Below are positions 39,850 to 51,052 of a DNA stretch of 64,000 bases, one piece after another. Each line of letters begins with the position of its first letter. Within the stretch, counting starts at the first letter, position 1. The position numbers and the translations under genes were made by a program. The DNA is taken from the NCBI RefSeq assembly GCF_910592395.1, contig NC_088319.1, positions 9,114,001 to 9,178,000 of the forward strand, given 5' to 3'. The notes beneath the pieces were generated by a model, which worked only from the letters and a program-made list of their open reading frames with translations, searched no databases and had not been told where the DNA came from. The stretch comes from Lineus longissimus. Its lineage: Eukaryota; Nemertea; Pilidiophora; Heteronemertea; Lineidae.

Positions 39850-41682
39850 ATGAATATTGCGACCTTTGCTGCATTCATATATATCTGTGCCCTTGTAGTG
39901 CTAATGTATACATTCGCCGTCGAAGGTAAGTAAAACGACAGAACTTGCTCGGTAAAAACAACCGCGAAATCTTGTTGGCCATGTCTTTGTGCAATCCGTT
40001 GATGCAGTACAAGCGGAAAGACTTTATAGTGCGTAGTCAGCGCCATCCTGACATCAGTGGTTTTCAATATTCTCCTCCTCTCGACTTTGTGTACGAGGTA
40101 TTAGGGGCATCAAAAACCTGAATTACAGGCACGTGGAAATAAGAGCTCAATAGCCTCCAGCAGTCGACTCGTGTCTGTGCCTGAATCTCAGGATGAGTTC
40201 GCGCTGATGACAACGAGCGTCACTGTGACCAGAGAAATCTTCGCCTGGGGAAGACCTGGATATTCATGTGATATGACCATGATTGGGTTGGTTATACCAT
40301 AGTTTTTCAAATAAATTGATTTGAAAGACTCTGGTTAAAAGTACAGAGAAAATACATAAACGATATAGTATACTATGGTGGCAAACTTTACAACGTAGTC
40401 GATCAAGGGTTGACAGGGAAATGGGTTGAGATATAGATTAGAAGTTACACTGTATGAAACAATCTACGGCACGCCAGAAGGAATTTACAAAAAATATGTG
40501 TACGTGTATATTTTGAGTCATCTCATAAGATACAACAGTGTGTGATTGTCAGAAATTTGCCAATGATTACAACCTGATTATGGAGCGTGGCTAAATGAAA
40601 TCATTGTTCCCATATACAAAAACAAAGGAGACCCAAGGACGCCACTAACTACAGAGGTCTTACTATTCTAAGTTGCCTGGGGAAAGTGTTTACGAGTATT
40701 CTGAATAAGCGGTTGTTCTCTTACTCTTTTTAACACCACTTGACTTACGCACACGCTTATTCAGAATACTCGTAAACACTTTCTTGTATCCAAGATGTAA
40801 TTGAACAAACGCTGGTTCACAGGCATAAGCAAATCTAAGGTACACTAGATATATTCATTTGTAATTGAGTCAATCCCACTAGCTTTACCTGATTTTATAC
40901 TCTCACTGCAGCCTTAATTTTTTGTCCACTGTTATCTCCTCATCGAGAGTTTCATTGTCAACGTTTTCGGGAAGTGGGATCCTTTCTTACATTTATGATG
41001 TGTATACTTATTTCTAGTCATCTCATGAGATACAACAGCATGTGCTTCTCACAGGTTTGCCATTGATGACAACCTAATTATTGATTTTTTTTATAACAAA
41101 GGGCAAACCGATGAGTGAGTGCATGCAGCTTAAAATTGCGGTTTGATTATTGTTTAGTTTAGCAATTAATTAGCACCTAATGAAAATTTACTCACTCATT
41201 CGCAGAAATTGTTAGATCGTTCAACTCAATAGTGAGTCAACAATTTATGTTGTATGCATTTGTTATCCGATAAATCATACCGCATGTGTAGAGTATATTT
41301 TTTTCGTTGACTCTTTGGTCGTTCTATTATAGTTTTGCACCTCAGGTCAGTTTGTAGCTGAATTAAAATGGGCTTCACCATGGCTTCCAGTTAATTGCCC
41401 GAGAGTGCTGTGGGATCAAAGGAAACTTGCCTTGACCTGACTCTTTATTTGAAAGCCGACTCTGATATAACCAAGCTGGTAGGCCTTACTTCTATTTTAC
41501 CAGTCTCATTCATTCAATCATTACAGCGGATCGGAGGGTCGAAGTTACTTTTTAACCAACTGTTTTATCTATTTCCCTTTTTTTCGTTCACAGGATGTAA
41601 ACAATCAGATGATTCGTGCACGCCAGGCACTAACAGTAATTGCTGCAGTGGTTGGTGCCTAACTTCGTGGAAATGCGAATAA
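39850..41682 (+). CDS. Secreted inhibitor-cystine-knot (knottin) peptide gene, two exons (39850-39925, 41594-41682)
   Basis: Exon 1 encodes a start methionine and a hydrophobic stretch (IATFAAFIYICALVVLMYTF) that looks like a signal peptide. It ends at a strong donor (G|GTAAGT, GT at 39926). Exon 2 follows a polypyrimidine tract and CAG (41591-41593), with matching phase (1+2). It encodes about 28 residues with six cysteines spaced C-x6-C-x7-CC-x3-C-x5-C, the cystine-knot pattern of many animal toxins, antimicrobial peptides and channel or enzyme inhibitors. The total is 54 residues. There is no propeptide between signal and knot. The intron (1,668 bp) carries a LINE fragment. The product would be an extracellular disulfide-rich peptide. 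Whether it is venom, immune or neuropeptide-like cannot be told. It is not covered by any of the mobile elements listed. Confidence 0.75.
40590..40800 (+). pseudogene. LINE reverse transcriptase fragment within the peptide gene intron
   Basis: The frames around 40610-40720 encode pieces matching the LINE RT block 'IYKNKGDP...NYRGLTILSCLGK', then 'ILNKR'. These are interrupted by a frameshift and followed by an inverted copy of AGAATACTCGTAAACACTTTC (about 40690 / 40762-40783). A dead fragment with no catalytic box. Confidence 0.6.
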
Positions 41683-41946
41683 GCGAATCATCCAGGATAT
41701 CTCAACAGAAAACATACATCCTCGTTATGTCCTGTATGAATTGATCGACTCATGGATCACATGACTAAAAGCTAGAATGCAATAATTTGATATTTGATTA
41801 TGTTCTTATTCCGTGATTCCCGCTGCACAATAAGTGATTCATTGCAACTTTCATTACAAACAGTTGAGTCGCTCAGTGTGCGGTGGGCTCAATGTAAGTG
41901 ACCAGTCGGATTTAGTTACATTTGGTGCACAAAGCTGCCTTTATAG

Positions 41947-42906
41947 TCAGGGTCGTAAAATTTCCCTTGCACTAAGTGCATCGCCTGTGTGAACTATTAC
42001 TAATGGCAGTAGTGTTCCTTTCCCTACAAATAAGTATTCCACAAAAGCGATTTTTGTGGGGGTGGAATGCTTCGCTCTCAAATTCCAATTTCTTCGATAG
42101 AAGGCCATTAATGTGAGTTCAGTATGCTCTCTTGAGGCAAGGACCCAACGTGTGCGCGTAGCGCCAAAATAGCGAACCTGGCGAAACATTTATAACGTGT
42201 CACCGTAGCCTTATTATGGACTTACAGCGCGATTGTGGGGTTGTAATTATTTTGCTGTATATTGTCATGAGGAAAAAAAAGCACGCGACCTAACGCCGAC
42301 CTATTTGTGTAAAGTGATAATTAGAAGGTATATAGTTCAGAAAATGTTTATAAATAATCATTCCATATCGTCTTTTGAGAGCATTTTTAATTTTATAAAA
42401 ATATATGCCTACGTCACAAAGTCTCGCGCAGCCAGAATTTCTCTTCTTATTAGTCTGGCGCATGCCAGACCTTCTTTGTACGAGACGTTTTCCAGAACGG
42501 TGTATGTGGGCAGAAGCAACACTGCGCAAGATTACCTCGAGCAAGGGCTAAGAATAGATTATACTAATGAGCATACCTTCCTCATTGAGTTTTCCAAGAA
42601 TGGTCCATATCGCGCGAAGCTCGGGACGGCATGGTTCTTCTATTAAGTATGCCTACGTCACAGAGTCTCTGTAATGGTCATTTTTATCACAGTAGTCTCG
42701 TGCAGCCAGACCGTCTTCACTTATTAGTCTGGCGCAAGCCAGCTAGGCGTTCTTTATACTGGACGTTTTCCACCACAATGTATCTCGCCCGAAGAAACAC
42801 TGCACAAGATAACCTCACGGTGGAGTTAAGAGTAGAATATGCTATTGAGCATACTTCCTCATTGAGTTTTCCCAGAATGGTGCATATCGCGCGAAGCTAC
42901 TTAGCC
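41947..42906 (+). repeat. Inverted-repeat element, family B, long copy
   Basis: The left edge holds GCAAGGACCCAACG and GCGAAACATTTATAACG, then TGTGGGGTTGTAATTATTTT and CGCGACCTAACGCCGACC. Two consecutive copies of the CACA(A/G)AGTCTC / TTAGTCTGGCGCA blocks follow (about 42410-42600 and 42650-42900). It is non-coding. The right end abuts the LINE at 42907. Confidence 0.6.
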
Positions 42907-45170
42907 TAATTATTAGTATTATTATTTTATTGACCTCCTAAAAGGAGAACTTAAGACTCAATACAATATACAATGGTTAATACATAAAATCTTATATACA
43001 AGTAAAAGGGCACTGCAGTCAAAATGCCCGAACCAAGAGCTTGGCCAACCGACGCTCCTTAGAATCCGCAGTGCTGTGCCTGTCGCTGAAAATGAGGGAC
43101 TTCAATGAGTCAGCGACCCCATCCTCAACGACAGACACACCAATGACGCGAAACAATGAGCGTGGTTGGCTGGAATACGCTAAAACAGTAGGAGCTTGTC
43201 CTTTATTTACAATAGTACTTAAAATAGTGCCTTTGATGCAACCAAATCCGGCTAAAAACCTGGCTAAAAGGAAGGCATTTAAAACTCGAGCCGCAGACTG
43301 TCTTTTAAAAATTCGATTATACAATGACATTTGTCCAATTAAAACCACCTTAGATATTGTTTTAATATTGAGGGCCACCAGTAGCTTACTGTGGGGTTGC
43401 TCTGAAACCTATTCAAAAGTTCTAAATCTTTGGCACATAAATTTACACTTGAGCACCCATAGGTAACAATAGGGCTAACTGCGGTTTTCCAAAGGCATTG
43501 GTTCGCCTGCGAGGAAGGCCCAGGATAGCAAAGACCTACATTGGAAATGCTGAAAGCCCTGCGGTTAGCGGCCGAAATTCGGTGCTCAACATGGACCGTG
43601 GTTGACAAAGTACTACAAAACTTGACACCCAGTACATCAATATTATCTGTAGTAGTAACGGTATTATCATCAAGGCGCCACGTAGGGCTCTGAGCTAATG
43701 TGTTTTTACCTAGAGTTATACATTAGATTTTAGCAAAGCCAAAAACATATCGCCATTTCTTGGCATGAGCTGTACAAATGTATATCAAAGCCTGAATACC
43801 TGGGACGCAGGCTGCAAGTAAAGTTATCTAAAGTTGTGTACCATTCATATATCAGCCAGTGGTTAAAAGAGATACGTGGTAAAAGCTTATAAAAAAGACA
43901 TCATGCCATACTCTGCCAAAGCATTTTTCAGCATCCAGGCTGCAAGCATATACAGGGCTAGATTTAGAGTTAAAATAGGTAAGAGTGTCGTAAAAGAATG
44001 AACAGGCTTGGTCGATACCTAGGCCCTCCCTAAACCCAAACTGGGTGCTTCCACAGCTGTCACAATCAGGCATAAGCATTAACTCCAGCAGTTTGAAATA
44101 ACAGGTGCCCACAGTTATAGGCCGATAGTTTACTGGCTTGTTAGGGTCCAAAGTAGGTTTTTTAAAAATAGGAACGATGGTGCCCACCAACATGTCGGCA
44201 CCCACAACATGCCAACTAAGCATAACACTAAACACTTTACTCAGAATGTCACATAATATATCGGACAAACCATGCAGCAGATGCTCAGTAGTGATCTTAT
44301 CAACGCCACTTGACTTTCCCCGTTTCAGGGACAGGATCATATCACGGATTTTGTCCGAAGAAACTAGACATTCTTATGTTCGTTACAATGCGAGCGGAAT
44401 TTGCCACTCACAAGAGTACTGACCTCTGCCTGAGCATTTTCCAGGTCTCATTATCGTCCTTCATAATGTTACTAAAGTGAGATGCAAAGTCATTTGCGGT
44501 AAGGTTCGATGAACAGATTTTAGAATTCGACTGTTTTATAGTGTTCTAAAACGTACTGCTGTTACCGGACCGGAAGAGTCCACTCAGTGTACGAATGGTT
44601 TTACCAAACACATTGCGCAAACAGTTGCGAGAAGCTTTACGGAACTTTTTCATTGCAAATTTCCAGCAGTCGAAAACGACACCAATCCTAGGCCTATCAT
44701 TGGCCACCCACAATCTCCACCAAAACTTTTTAACATCTCTCAGATAAATAAGGTCTGCGTTCCAGTATGCCTTAGGCCAATAAGAGCTATTCGCACAGCG
44801 TTTAGATTCAGTGGCCGCAGCATGGATGTTTTCATTAAGAGAACCAAACATTCTATCAACGTAAGCTTGCGCCTCCGAACGGTCCTCAATGTAACTACCA
44901 TCCTCTACACAATGTTTTAACTTGTCCTCGAGAATCGTATGAAATCTGACACATTTTTCCGGCACATTCCAAAAACACCGTATGTTGTTGTCCGACTGAA
45001 CGTGTGGCCGCGCGTCAGCCTTATTCCTTGAATAAGCAACCTTGATGTTGAAGGAAAACTTCAGCGGGAGGTGGTCGCTGACGCTACCACTCTCCAACGG
45101 TACTATCTTAAGGAAACTTTCTTGACAAGAGCTACGCAAAGCGTGACATATACCAGGTTTTTTAATGGTA
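42907..45170 (-). pseudogene. Degenerate LINE (endonuclease-reverse transcriptase) on the minus strand
   Basis: At the 5' side (45139-44546) are the end of an endonuclease domain, with the VSDHLPLKF motif containing the conserved Ser-Asp-His, and a linker rich in Trp and Arg. Then come RT pieces: KRGKSSGVDKITTEHL, VGTIVPIFKKPT, NYRPITVGTCYFKLLE, STQFGFREGLG, and motif A SLDAEKCFGRVWHD (43852-44340). A later piece carries KTAVSPIVTYGCSS and LELLNRFQ (43339-43608), typical of the RT C-terminus. Stops and shifts separate the parts and the YxDD region is lost. The 3' end near 42910-42960 has AAAATAATAATACTAATAAT, a microsatellite-like LINE tail. The clade is not assigned. Confidence 0.8.
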
Positions 45171-46195
45171 AATAGAATGATGTATTGTGAAGGAGGTGGT
45201 GTAGTGGCGTGACCGTGACCAGGTGGTTGTGCATTGACATCCTAGTCAGGGTTGTCGGCAAAATAAGCAGAATCGCCCCAACCTCGCTGTGCTAGTTGGC
45301 AATCATTCCTAGTGGCAAAACCGAGAACCGCATCACACCCGCTATTAAAGGAACCTCCCCCTACTCTACCCCAATATTCCCACAAAAAATAAAATCAATC
45401 GCAAAAGCCATTCCCAAGTTATCGAGCGGACTCCAAAAATGAGATGATATCAATGCGTAAAGCCGTTCTGAAGTTATTGGCAATTGTGGATACCAGGATT
45501 ATTTGAGAAAAAAAAACTGGTAAAAATGAAGTGCAATAATTCCCTCTTCGAAGATTCCAATCAGAAAGCGCGTACTTCTTCATCAATATTTCAAGGATCT
45601 TGGCCAACTTTAACGAACAAACTTACAATTGTTAATCATCGAGTGAAAAAAATGCATTTGAAGTATGCAATCAGTTTTATTGCATGGCGCAGTTCGCAAC
45701 AAGTTGCATGAAGATATTTGGCGATTTGATCGAGTGTGGGTGGGTGATTTGATCTCTGTTTGTGTGTTTTTATCATTCAGAAAATACTTCAAAAACTGCA
45801 TAAAACGGCTGAGAAACTTATCGAGTGGTTATTTCGTGCTTCAAAAGCAATCGGTTTTCATGGTTGGTAATTTTCAAGTTGACCCGATGGTCGATGAATT
45901 AATAACTCTATTGTGCGTGGTGTTGGGCTAGTCTTGCCACAGTAAGTAGGGGAATTAATGGGTTTCATGTCAGTGAACATGATAAGTGATAATAATTGAC
46001 CAATTGAATAATGAGGGCAATAAAACAGTTTGATGATGTTTGGGCCATGTGATGAGGAGGCTGGCTGAAGCCATGCATTGCATGCATTGGATTCTGACAT
46101 GGACATGATGAACTTAATCTAATTCAATTGTAGAAGGCCCCTGTAGTTGTTTCTACTCTAGGCTGGCTAGGCCTTACATCAGTTTGGGCCAGAAA
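45171..46195. other. No recognisable gene; left flank of the pogo-like element
   Basis: Short frames only. This segment must contain whatever lay upstream of the ISL2EU-type genes before the pogo-like element inserted at 46196-46197, but I could not find a terminal repeat or an exon here. Confidence 0.35.
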
Positions 46196-46700
46196 TACTG
46201 TCTTCTCCCACTTAACCGAGCGGCAGGAAAATGACTAAGTCCAGAAACATGGCAGTCTGTAGTTTTTACCGGTGGGCTGCAAACATTCAATATGACAGCC
46301 AATTATATTGATCAATGGTTATAGGAAGACAACCTTGTAAATATTGTCAATTCAATAACGCCTGGTCGCGGTCAGGGCTAGTAATCCCTGCAGTCAGGGT
46401 GATGATTATTGAAGTTACGTAAGTCCATGTAAATGGTTGACCAATCATGAGTCTTTCAAATGAATTTATTTTATCTAATCGATTATGGAATCGTTTTCTT
46501 GTGGGGGAAATCCAATAAAGGGCACTTTCGTGTCAAATGTCATAATTGTTGTCTGCCATCTTGCTTTGACCACGTTCTTCTGGTAAGATGCACGCAATGC
46601 GATTGATTTTGTGGGTAGGCCTAGCAGGCACCCTGATGATGTTAACGTATGGAATGGAGTATGGAGATGATGTTGACAGCCCTGACCCTGATACCACTAC

Positions 46701-46753
<53 letters not shown>

Positions 46754-47336
46754 TAGATGATGCTAACCAGGCTGTACCTGGTTCACGTAGGCACCAGAAA
46801 TGCTACAGTCTCAATCAGAAGATTGACCTTATCGAGACATACCAATTGGAGCATGCTATAGGATTACGTCATGCTGAAACTGCGACATCCTTTGCTAGAC
46901 ACCACCGCATAGCACCGCAAACATTTAGACGTTGGTTAAGCACACAGGATGACTTGTTTGCCCTCCGAGATAGATCAACTCAAGACCATAGAAGACGGAT
47001 GAGACAACGGCAACACGGCACTGATGCACAAGGTAGTGTTTCTACAAGCATTATATTCCTCGCTAAATGAATTTCCTTCCTTGTTGGCCTATACCGACCG
47101 GAATAAGTCCGCTTCTGTGTCATGGACAGAAGAATAAGTCGCACTATACATCAAAGCGACTGACCCTGACCATTGCCTTTAACAATATCAGTATTATTGT
47201 TCCTGGGACCTTTATTCCTAGGACTAACATTTCGTTCATACCTGTGGTTATCGGCAATCAATATTTCCAAAGATGTTAAACGTGTTAGCTTTTTTATTTT
47301 AGCATACTGGCCCGAAATGGAAAACAATTTGAACAC

Positions 47337-47339
47337 CTG
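47337..47339. repeat. Harbinger target duplication (left CTG)
   Basis: CTG here matches CTG at 51269-51271. A 3-bp duplication is typical of PIF/Harbinger. Disregarding one copy, the pogo-like exon is continuous across the site. Confidence 0.85.
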
Positions 47340-47654
47340 GGCCGGTATTCATAAACGTTCCTAAGTTAGGACCCCTAAACTACGAGCGTACCACTCAGCT
47401 AGGTGTAACACCTATGTCGGTATTCATAAAGGACCTTAAGTCTTAGACTTGGCTCAGCGTAAGACCTAAAGTTAGGCCTAACGAATAAACTTTTTCTGCG
47501 CCGTTGCTAGGGTTTGCAATCACATTTCTTGCGGTTTATGTGGTTATGGCAGGGGTTCATTGCATGGAGAACGTTTCCATATAAGGCAATGCCCATTACT
47601 CACATCTGTTATAAGACGCTAGCAAAGGCCCGATGCATTCTGTTTGCTTGAATC

Positions 47655-49925
47655 ATGGCAGGGAACAAATCGGGACGGAAGAAAAACTTCACTGATGATG
47701 AGAAATTTCGTTTGTGTGACGAATATGAAAAGTTATTTTGTGTTTTGACGTCGAAATTTAGTTCCACAGTTTCAAATAGGAAGAAACATGATGCGTGGTT
47801 AAATATCACCGATGCAATGAACAAAAGGAATCCCTTCTGTGTAAGAAGTGAGAAAGATTTCCAGAAGAAATGGCAGAATATATGCTCTACTATGAAAGAT
47901 GAATATCGAGTCTGTAGGAAGGAACTCGCAAAGACAGGTAAGAATGGGCGCCAATCACTGTTTATGTACAATAGGCCTATTTGAAAATACTTGTTTCTCA
48001 TCAGCGCACGTACCGTTTTTTTAGGTGCCGTGTGGTTTGTAACCAAGGAGGATACCGCGGTGACGTCACGGCTTTTCCAAGATGGCGCTGCATAATGTAA
48101 ACAAACTCGATCCACGGCCAAGGGAAAATCAAGTCATCAAAAAAGTTAGATTTTTCGCATCAAATCAGAGTTATTAGTACTTTTCTGCTATGAAATAAGT
48201 CTTCAGACAATAAGCTATCATTTGAATAATGAAAAGTGCTGTTTTGATGGGGAAAAATAGGGTTTTTAAAACCAAATAGCCGGGCACCGATCTTCCAAAA
48301 TTAGCGATGGTTAAAAACAGTCTCCCAGATATGGGGCAATCTCTTCATTATCATAATGGGATTTGGAGGCATGTTTACAGATTTTACAAGTTTGAGACCT
48401 GTTGGACCTAAAACCCGCATAGATCCCCATAGATCCCCTCTATTTGTCGAGTTAGCGCCCCTGTAAGATCATGCATTTTCGGACACTAGAACGAAATCTT
48501 CCTGCGGATATCGCGGTTTCGGTGATGATTTAAGGAGAAATTGACTGTTCTTAGAGTTGTATGGGACAGAAATGAGTTCATACTTCATGAATACATGAAT
48601 ATATTATGATATGGGCGGGCTTCTAAGTCAAAACAATAACAAACTCAACTGCATCTCTACTGTATATTGCGTAGTGTATTGCCTAGTGTATTTCGTAGTG
48701 TATTTTAGCGGAGACATTATTTCCGCACTTTGGCCACGCCAAACGTCTTTTTTATTCGTGGAAGTTAATCTGCTCTGTAAATATAATTTTACACAGGAAG
48801 AATCCATACTAGGTATTGCAATATTTCATGTCTATTGGTGTTTTTGTGTACAGGAGCGCACCAGACAGTGAGACGTGGAGATGTGTTCAGTGCTGCTGCT
48901 GTCAGTAGACTGAATCTGATTGGCCATAGCGATCAGTAATATGGGTCGGGATCACGTGATGTGACGTCACCGCGGTATCCTCCTTGGTTTGTAACCATTT
49001 TCTTCTATAGCCTAAGCCTGGGTTTACATAGAGCTACACGGTATACGGACACGCAGGTGAACAAAGGCCCCACAACGGGTTCATGACCATAAAACTTTTG
49101 TTAACCAGCGTATCAGTATACTGTGTAGCTCAATGAAAACCAAGCCTTAAAGATATGCATCCTTACTCTATACGTTGTATTGTAACAAACTAATATCCCT
49201 TTTGTAGGAGGTGGTCCAGCACCAGTGGAGCCGTCATTAATTTCGCAGAAAGTGGCTGCAATACTGGGAGAAAACGATCCGACTGTACATGGTATAGAAG
49301 GTGGTATCGACAGTTCCATGAAAGATGCAGGATGTTCCAACCAGGCCAAGTCACATGCTGCAACTTTGACACAGGATGAGCCTTCAACATCGGCTATTCC
49401 CATTAGTCCAACAAGGTATTAATCACAATTTATGAATGAGATTGGAACTGACAAGCTTTTTATTAATACCAATTTAGACAGTAATTAACATTTCAATGTG
49501 GCATGAAAAGAGAAGCTACAATAGTGCATCTCATTAACACAAATTTGTATTTCTTTTCCAGTCCATCCACAAATAATGAAGCTGTGGTGCGTTTCACGAC
49601 AACGCGACGTCTCAATCCACCTGCAGCATTGCCGTGCAAGCTATGCCCGCCATTGCCTGAGGAAACTGAAAAGAGTAAGAAACGTAAATGTGATGACGCT
49701 GCTGCAGAAGTTACAGAGATGCACAAGGATCTTTTGGCTCTCGAGAAGACTAGAGTCACATTAGAGATTGAAAAGCTGCAAATGGAAAAGAACAAGCTAT
49801 CGTTAGAAATAGAGGTTCTTCAATTAAAGAAGCAAAGGTTAGGTTATGGACAATTCATGCCTACCACCTATGGAAGTAATCAAGTACATGCACCACATTC
49901 AGACTACAATTTCACAAATCTTTGA
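47655..49925 (+). CDS. Harbinger Myb/SANT-like DNA-binding protein, three exons (47655-47937, 49208-49415, 49562-49925)
   Basis: Exon 1 encodes a basic start and a Myb/SANT-like trihelix domain (KKNFTDDEKFRLCDEYEKL, HDAWLNITDAMNKR, DFQKKWQNICSTMKDEYR). Exon 2 (after TTTTGTAG) is Ser/Pro-rich. Exon 3 contains a heptad region (LLALEKTRVTLEIEKLQMEK) followed by a short tail ending YNFTNL. Donors are G|GTAAGA and AAG|GTATTA. The phases (1 then 2) match and the summed length is 285 codons including the stop. In Harbinger elements such a protein escorts the transposase to DNA and the nucleus. A 945-bp MITE (48043-48987) lies in intron 1 without touching splice sites. Confidence 0.75.
48043..48987. 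mobile_element. MITE in the first intron of the Harbinger Myb gene
   Basis: Terminal inverted repeats CCAAGGAGGATACCGCGGTG / CACCGCGGTATCCTCCTTGG, continuing into GACGTCAC, are flanked by TTTGTAA (48036-48042 / 48988-48994). A 7-bp (possibly 8-bp with drift) duplication suggests an hAT-like or related family. There is no coding capacity. The internal sequence has a 'tagtgtatt' micro-repeat near 48665-48710. Confidence 0.75.
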
Positions 49926-50005
49926 ATATTTGTAACTTCGTGCAATTGTTGAAATACAGTCATGATTAACATTACAATTGTTCACATCATTTATTTCACT
50001 TACAT

Positions 50006-51052
50006 TTATCTGAAGTGGGTATTGACAATTTGATCTCTACTTCCAGCCCCATTGATCCTGTCTGGCAAAACAAGCACGTTTGCTGGGTCGACTAATGGTT
50101 GTGGGCGGTGTTCAATTGGTTCTTCATCAAAATCTGGTAAAGCTCTGTCTTTTGCAAGATTGTGGAGAATGGCGCAGACAGCAATGATTTCGCAACATTT
50201 CTGTGGTGTGTGCCTCAACATCCCATGTAAGCAATGGAATCGTTTTTTCCATTGGCCGATTCCTCTTTCAACCAAGCACCTTGTTCTCTTGTGGGCTCTG
50301 TTGTACCTCCGTTGCTGTGGCGTATTTGGATTAAGAAATGGCGTCATCAGCCATGGTCGCACGGGATATCCACTATCGCCTAAAAGCAGTTCCTCGCCAT
50401 TTCGTTCCTCAAAAATAGTTGCAAGGCCACTTTCTCTTAGAATAACGGAATCATGTGTACTTCCTGGCCATCTTGCAACTACATTGATAAATCTGTATCT
50501 TGCATCCATCACTTCTTGGGTGTTTATTGACGTATAGTTCTTCCGGTTGACATATCGCCACTCGTGTTGGGTGGGGCCCAAAATCCACACGTGCGTTCCG
50601 TCTACTAGGCCAATAACTCCGGAAAAATTGGCAATCTGATGGAACTCATCAACCATATTGGGAATATCTTGATTCCTTGGAAATTGCACGACTCTTGGCA
50701 GTAAAGGGAGCAAAGCGGCTGTAACTTGGGTAACTACACGGCTCATAGTTGGCTGTGAGACGTGTACTGTGTCGCCTACAGTCAACTGGAACGATCCGGT
50801 AGCATAAAAGCGTAAAGCTGCTAAAACCTTCAATTCCCTTGGCAATGCGTGGTTTCGTAGGGTGATGGGATCGAGTTCATCTCCGACAACATCTATCAAT
50901 TCCAAAATCGTTTGACGGTCAAATCGGTAACGCTGGTACAACTCAACATCGTCATATTCATCCAGTGGATGCAGACGGTCTCGTAATACCCTTTCGCGAC
51001 GAATCGCACGCACTCCAACTAACTGTTCTCGTAACAAAAGAAATGCTGCCAT
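50006..51052 (-). CDS. Harbinger transposase (DDE_Tnp_4 type, HARBI1-like)
   Basis: This 348-residue transposase of normal family length catalyses cut-and-paste movement of the element. An N-terminal helical region includes a helix-turn-helix (TVGDTVHVSQPTMSRVVTQV, about residues 90-112). The catalytic acids are visible: Asp in IGLVDGTHVWI (about 151), Asp in ELLLGDSGYPV (about 225) and Glu in TRCLVERGIGQWKKRF (about 262), with the WPGSTHDS block between. The C-terminal helix with ILHNLAKD is typical. The frame is intact, from ATG at 51052 to the stop at 50006. It converges with the Myb-like partner gene. Relatives are domesticated in vertebrates (HARBI1), but here the gene lies inside complete transposon ends. 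Confidence 0.92.
   Translation of the reverse strand: MAAFLLLREQLVGVRAIRRERVLRDRLHPLDEYDDVELYQRYRFDRQTILELIDVVGDELDPITLRNHALPRELKVLAALRFYATGSFQLTVGDTVHVSQPTMSRVVTQVTAALLPLLPRVVQFPRNQDIPNMVDEFHQIANFSGVIGLVDGTHVWILGPTQHEWRYVNRKNYTSINTQEVMDARYRFINVVARWPGSTHDSVILRESGLATIFEERNGEELLLGDSGYPVRPWLMTPFLNPNTPQQRRYNRAHKRTRCLVERGIGQWKKRFHCLHGMLRHTPQKCCEIIAVCAILHNLAKDRALPDFDEEPIEHRPQPLVDPANVLVLPDRINGAGSRDQIVNTHFR

Noticed and set aside
46690-46755. Asp run (about 17 residues) as a separate acidic gene product
   Set aside because: It is a GAT microsatellite within the first exon of the pogo-like transposase, in frame with its HTH domain.
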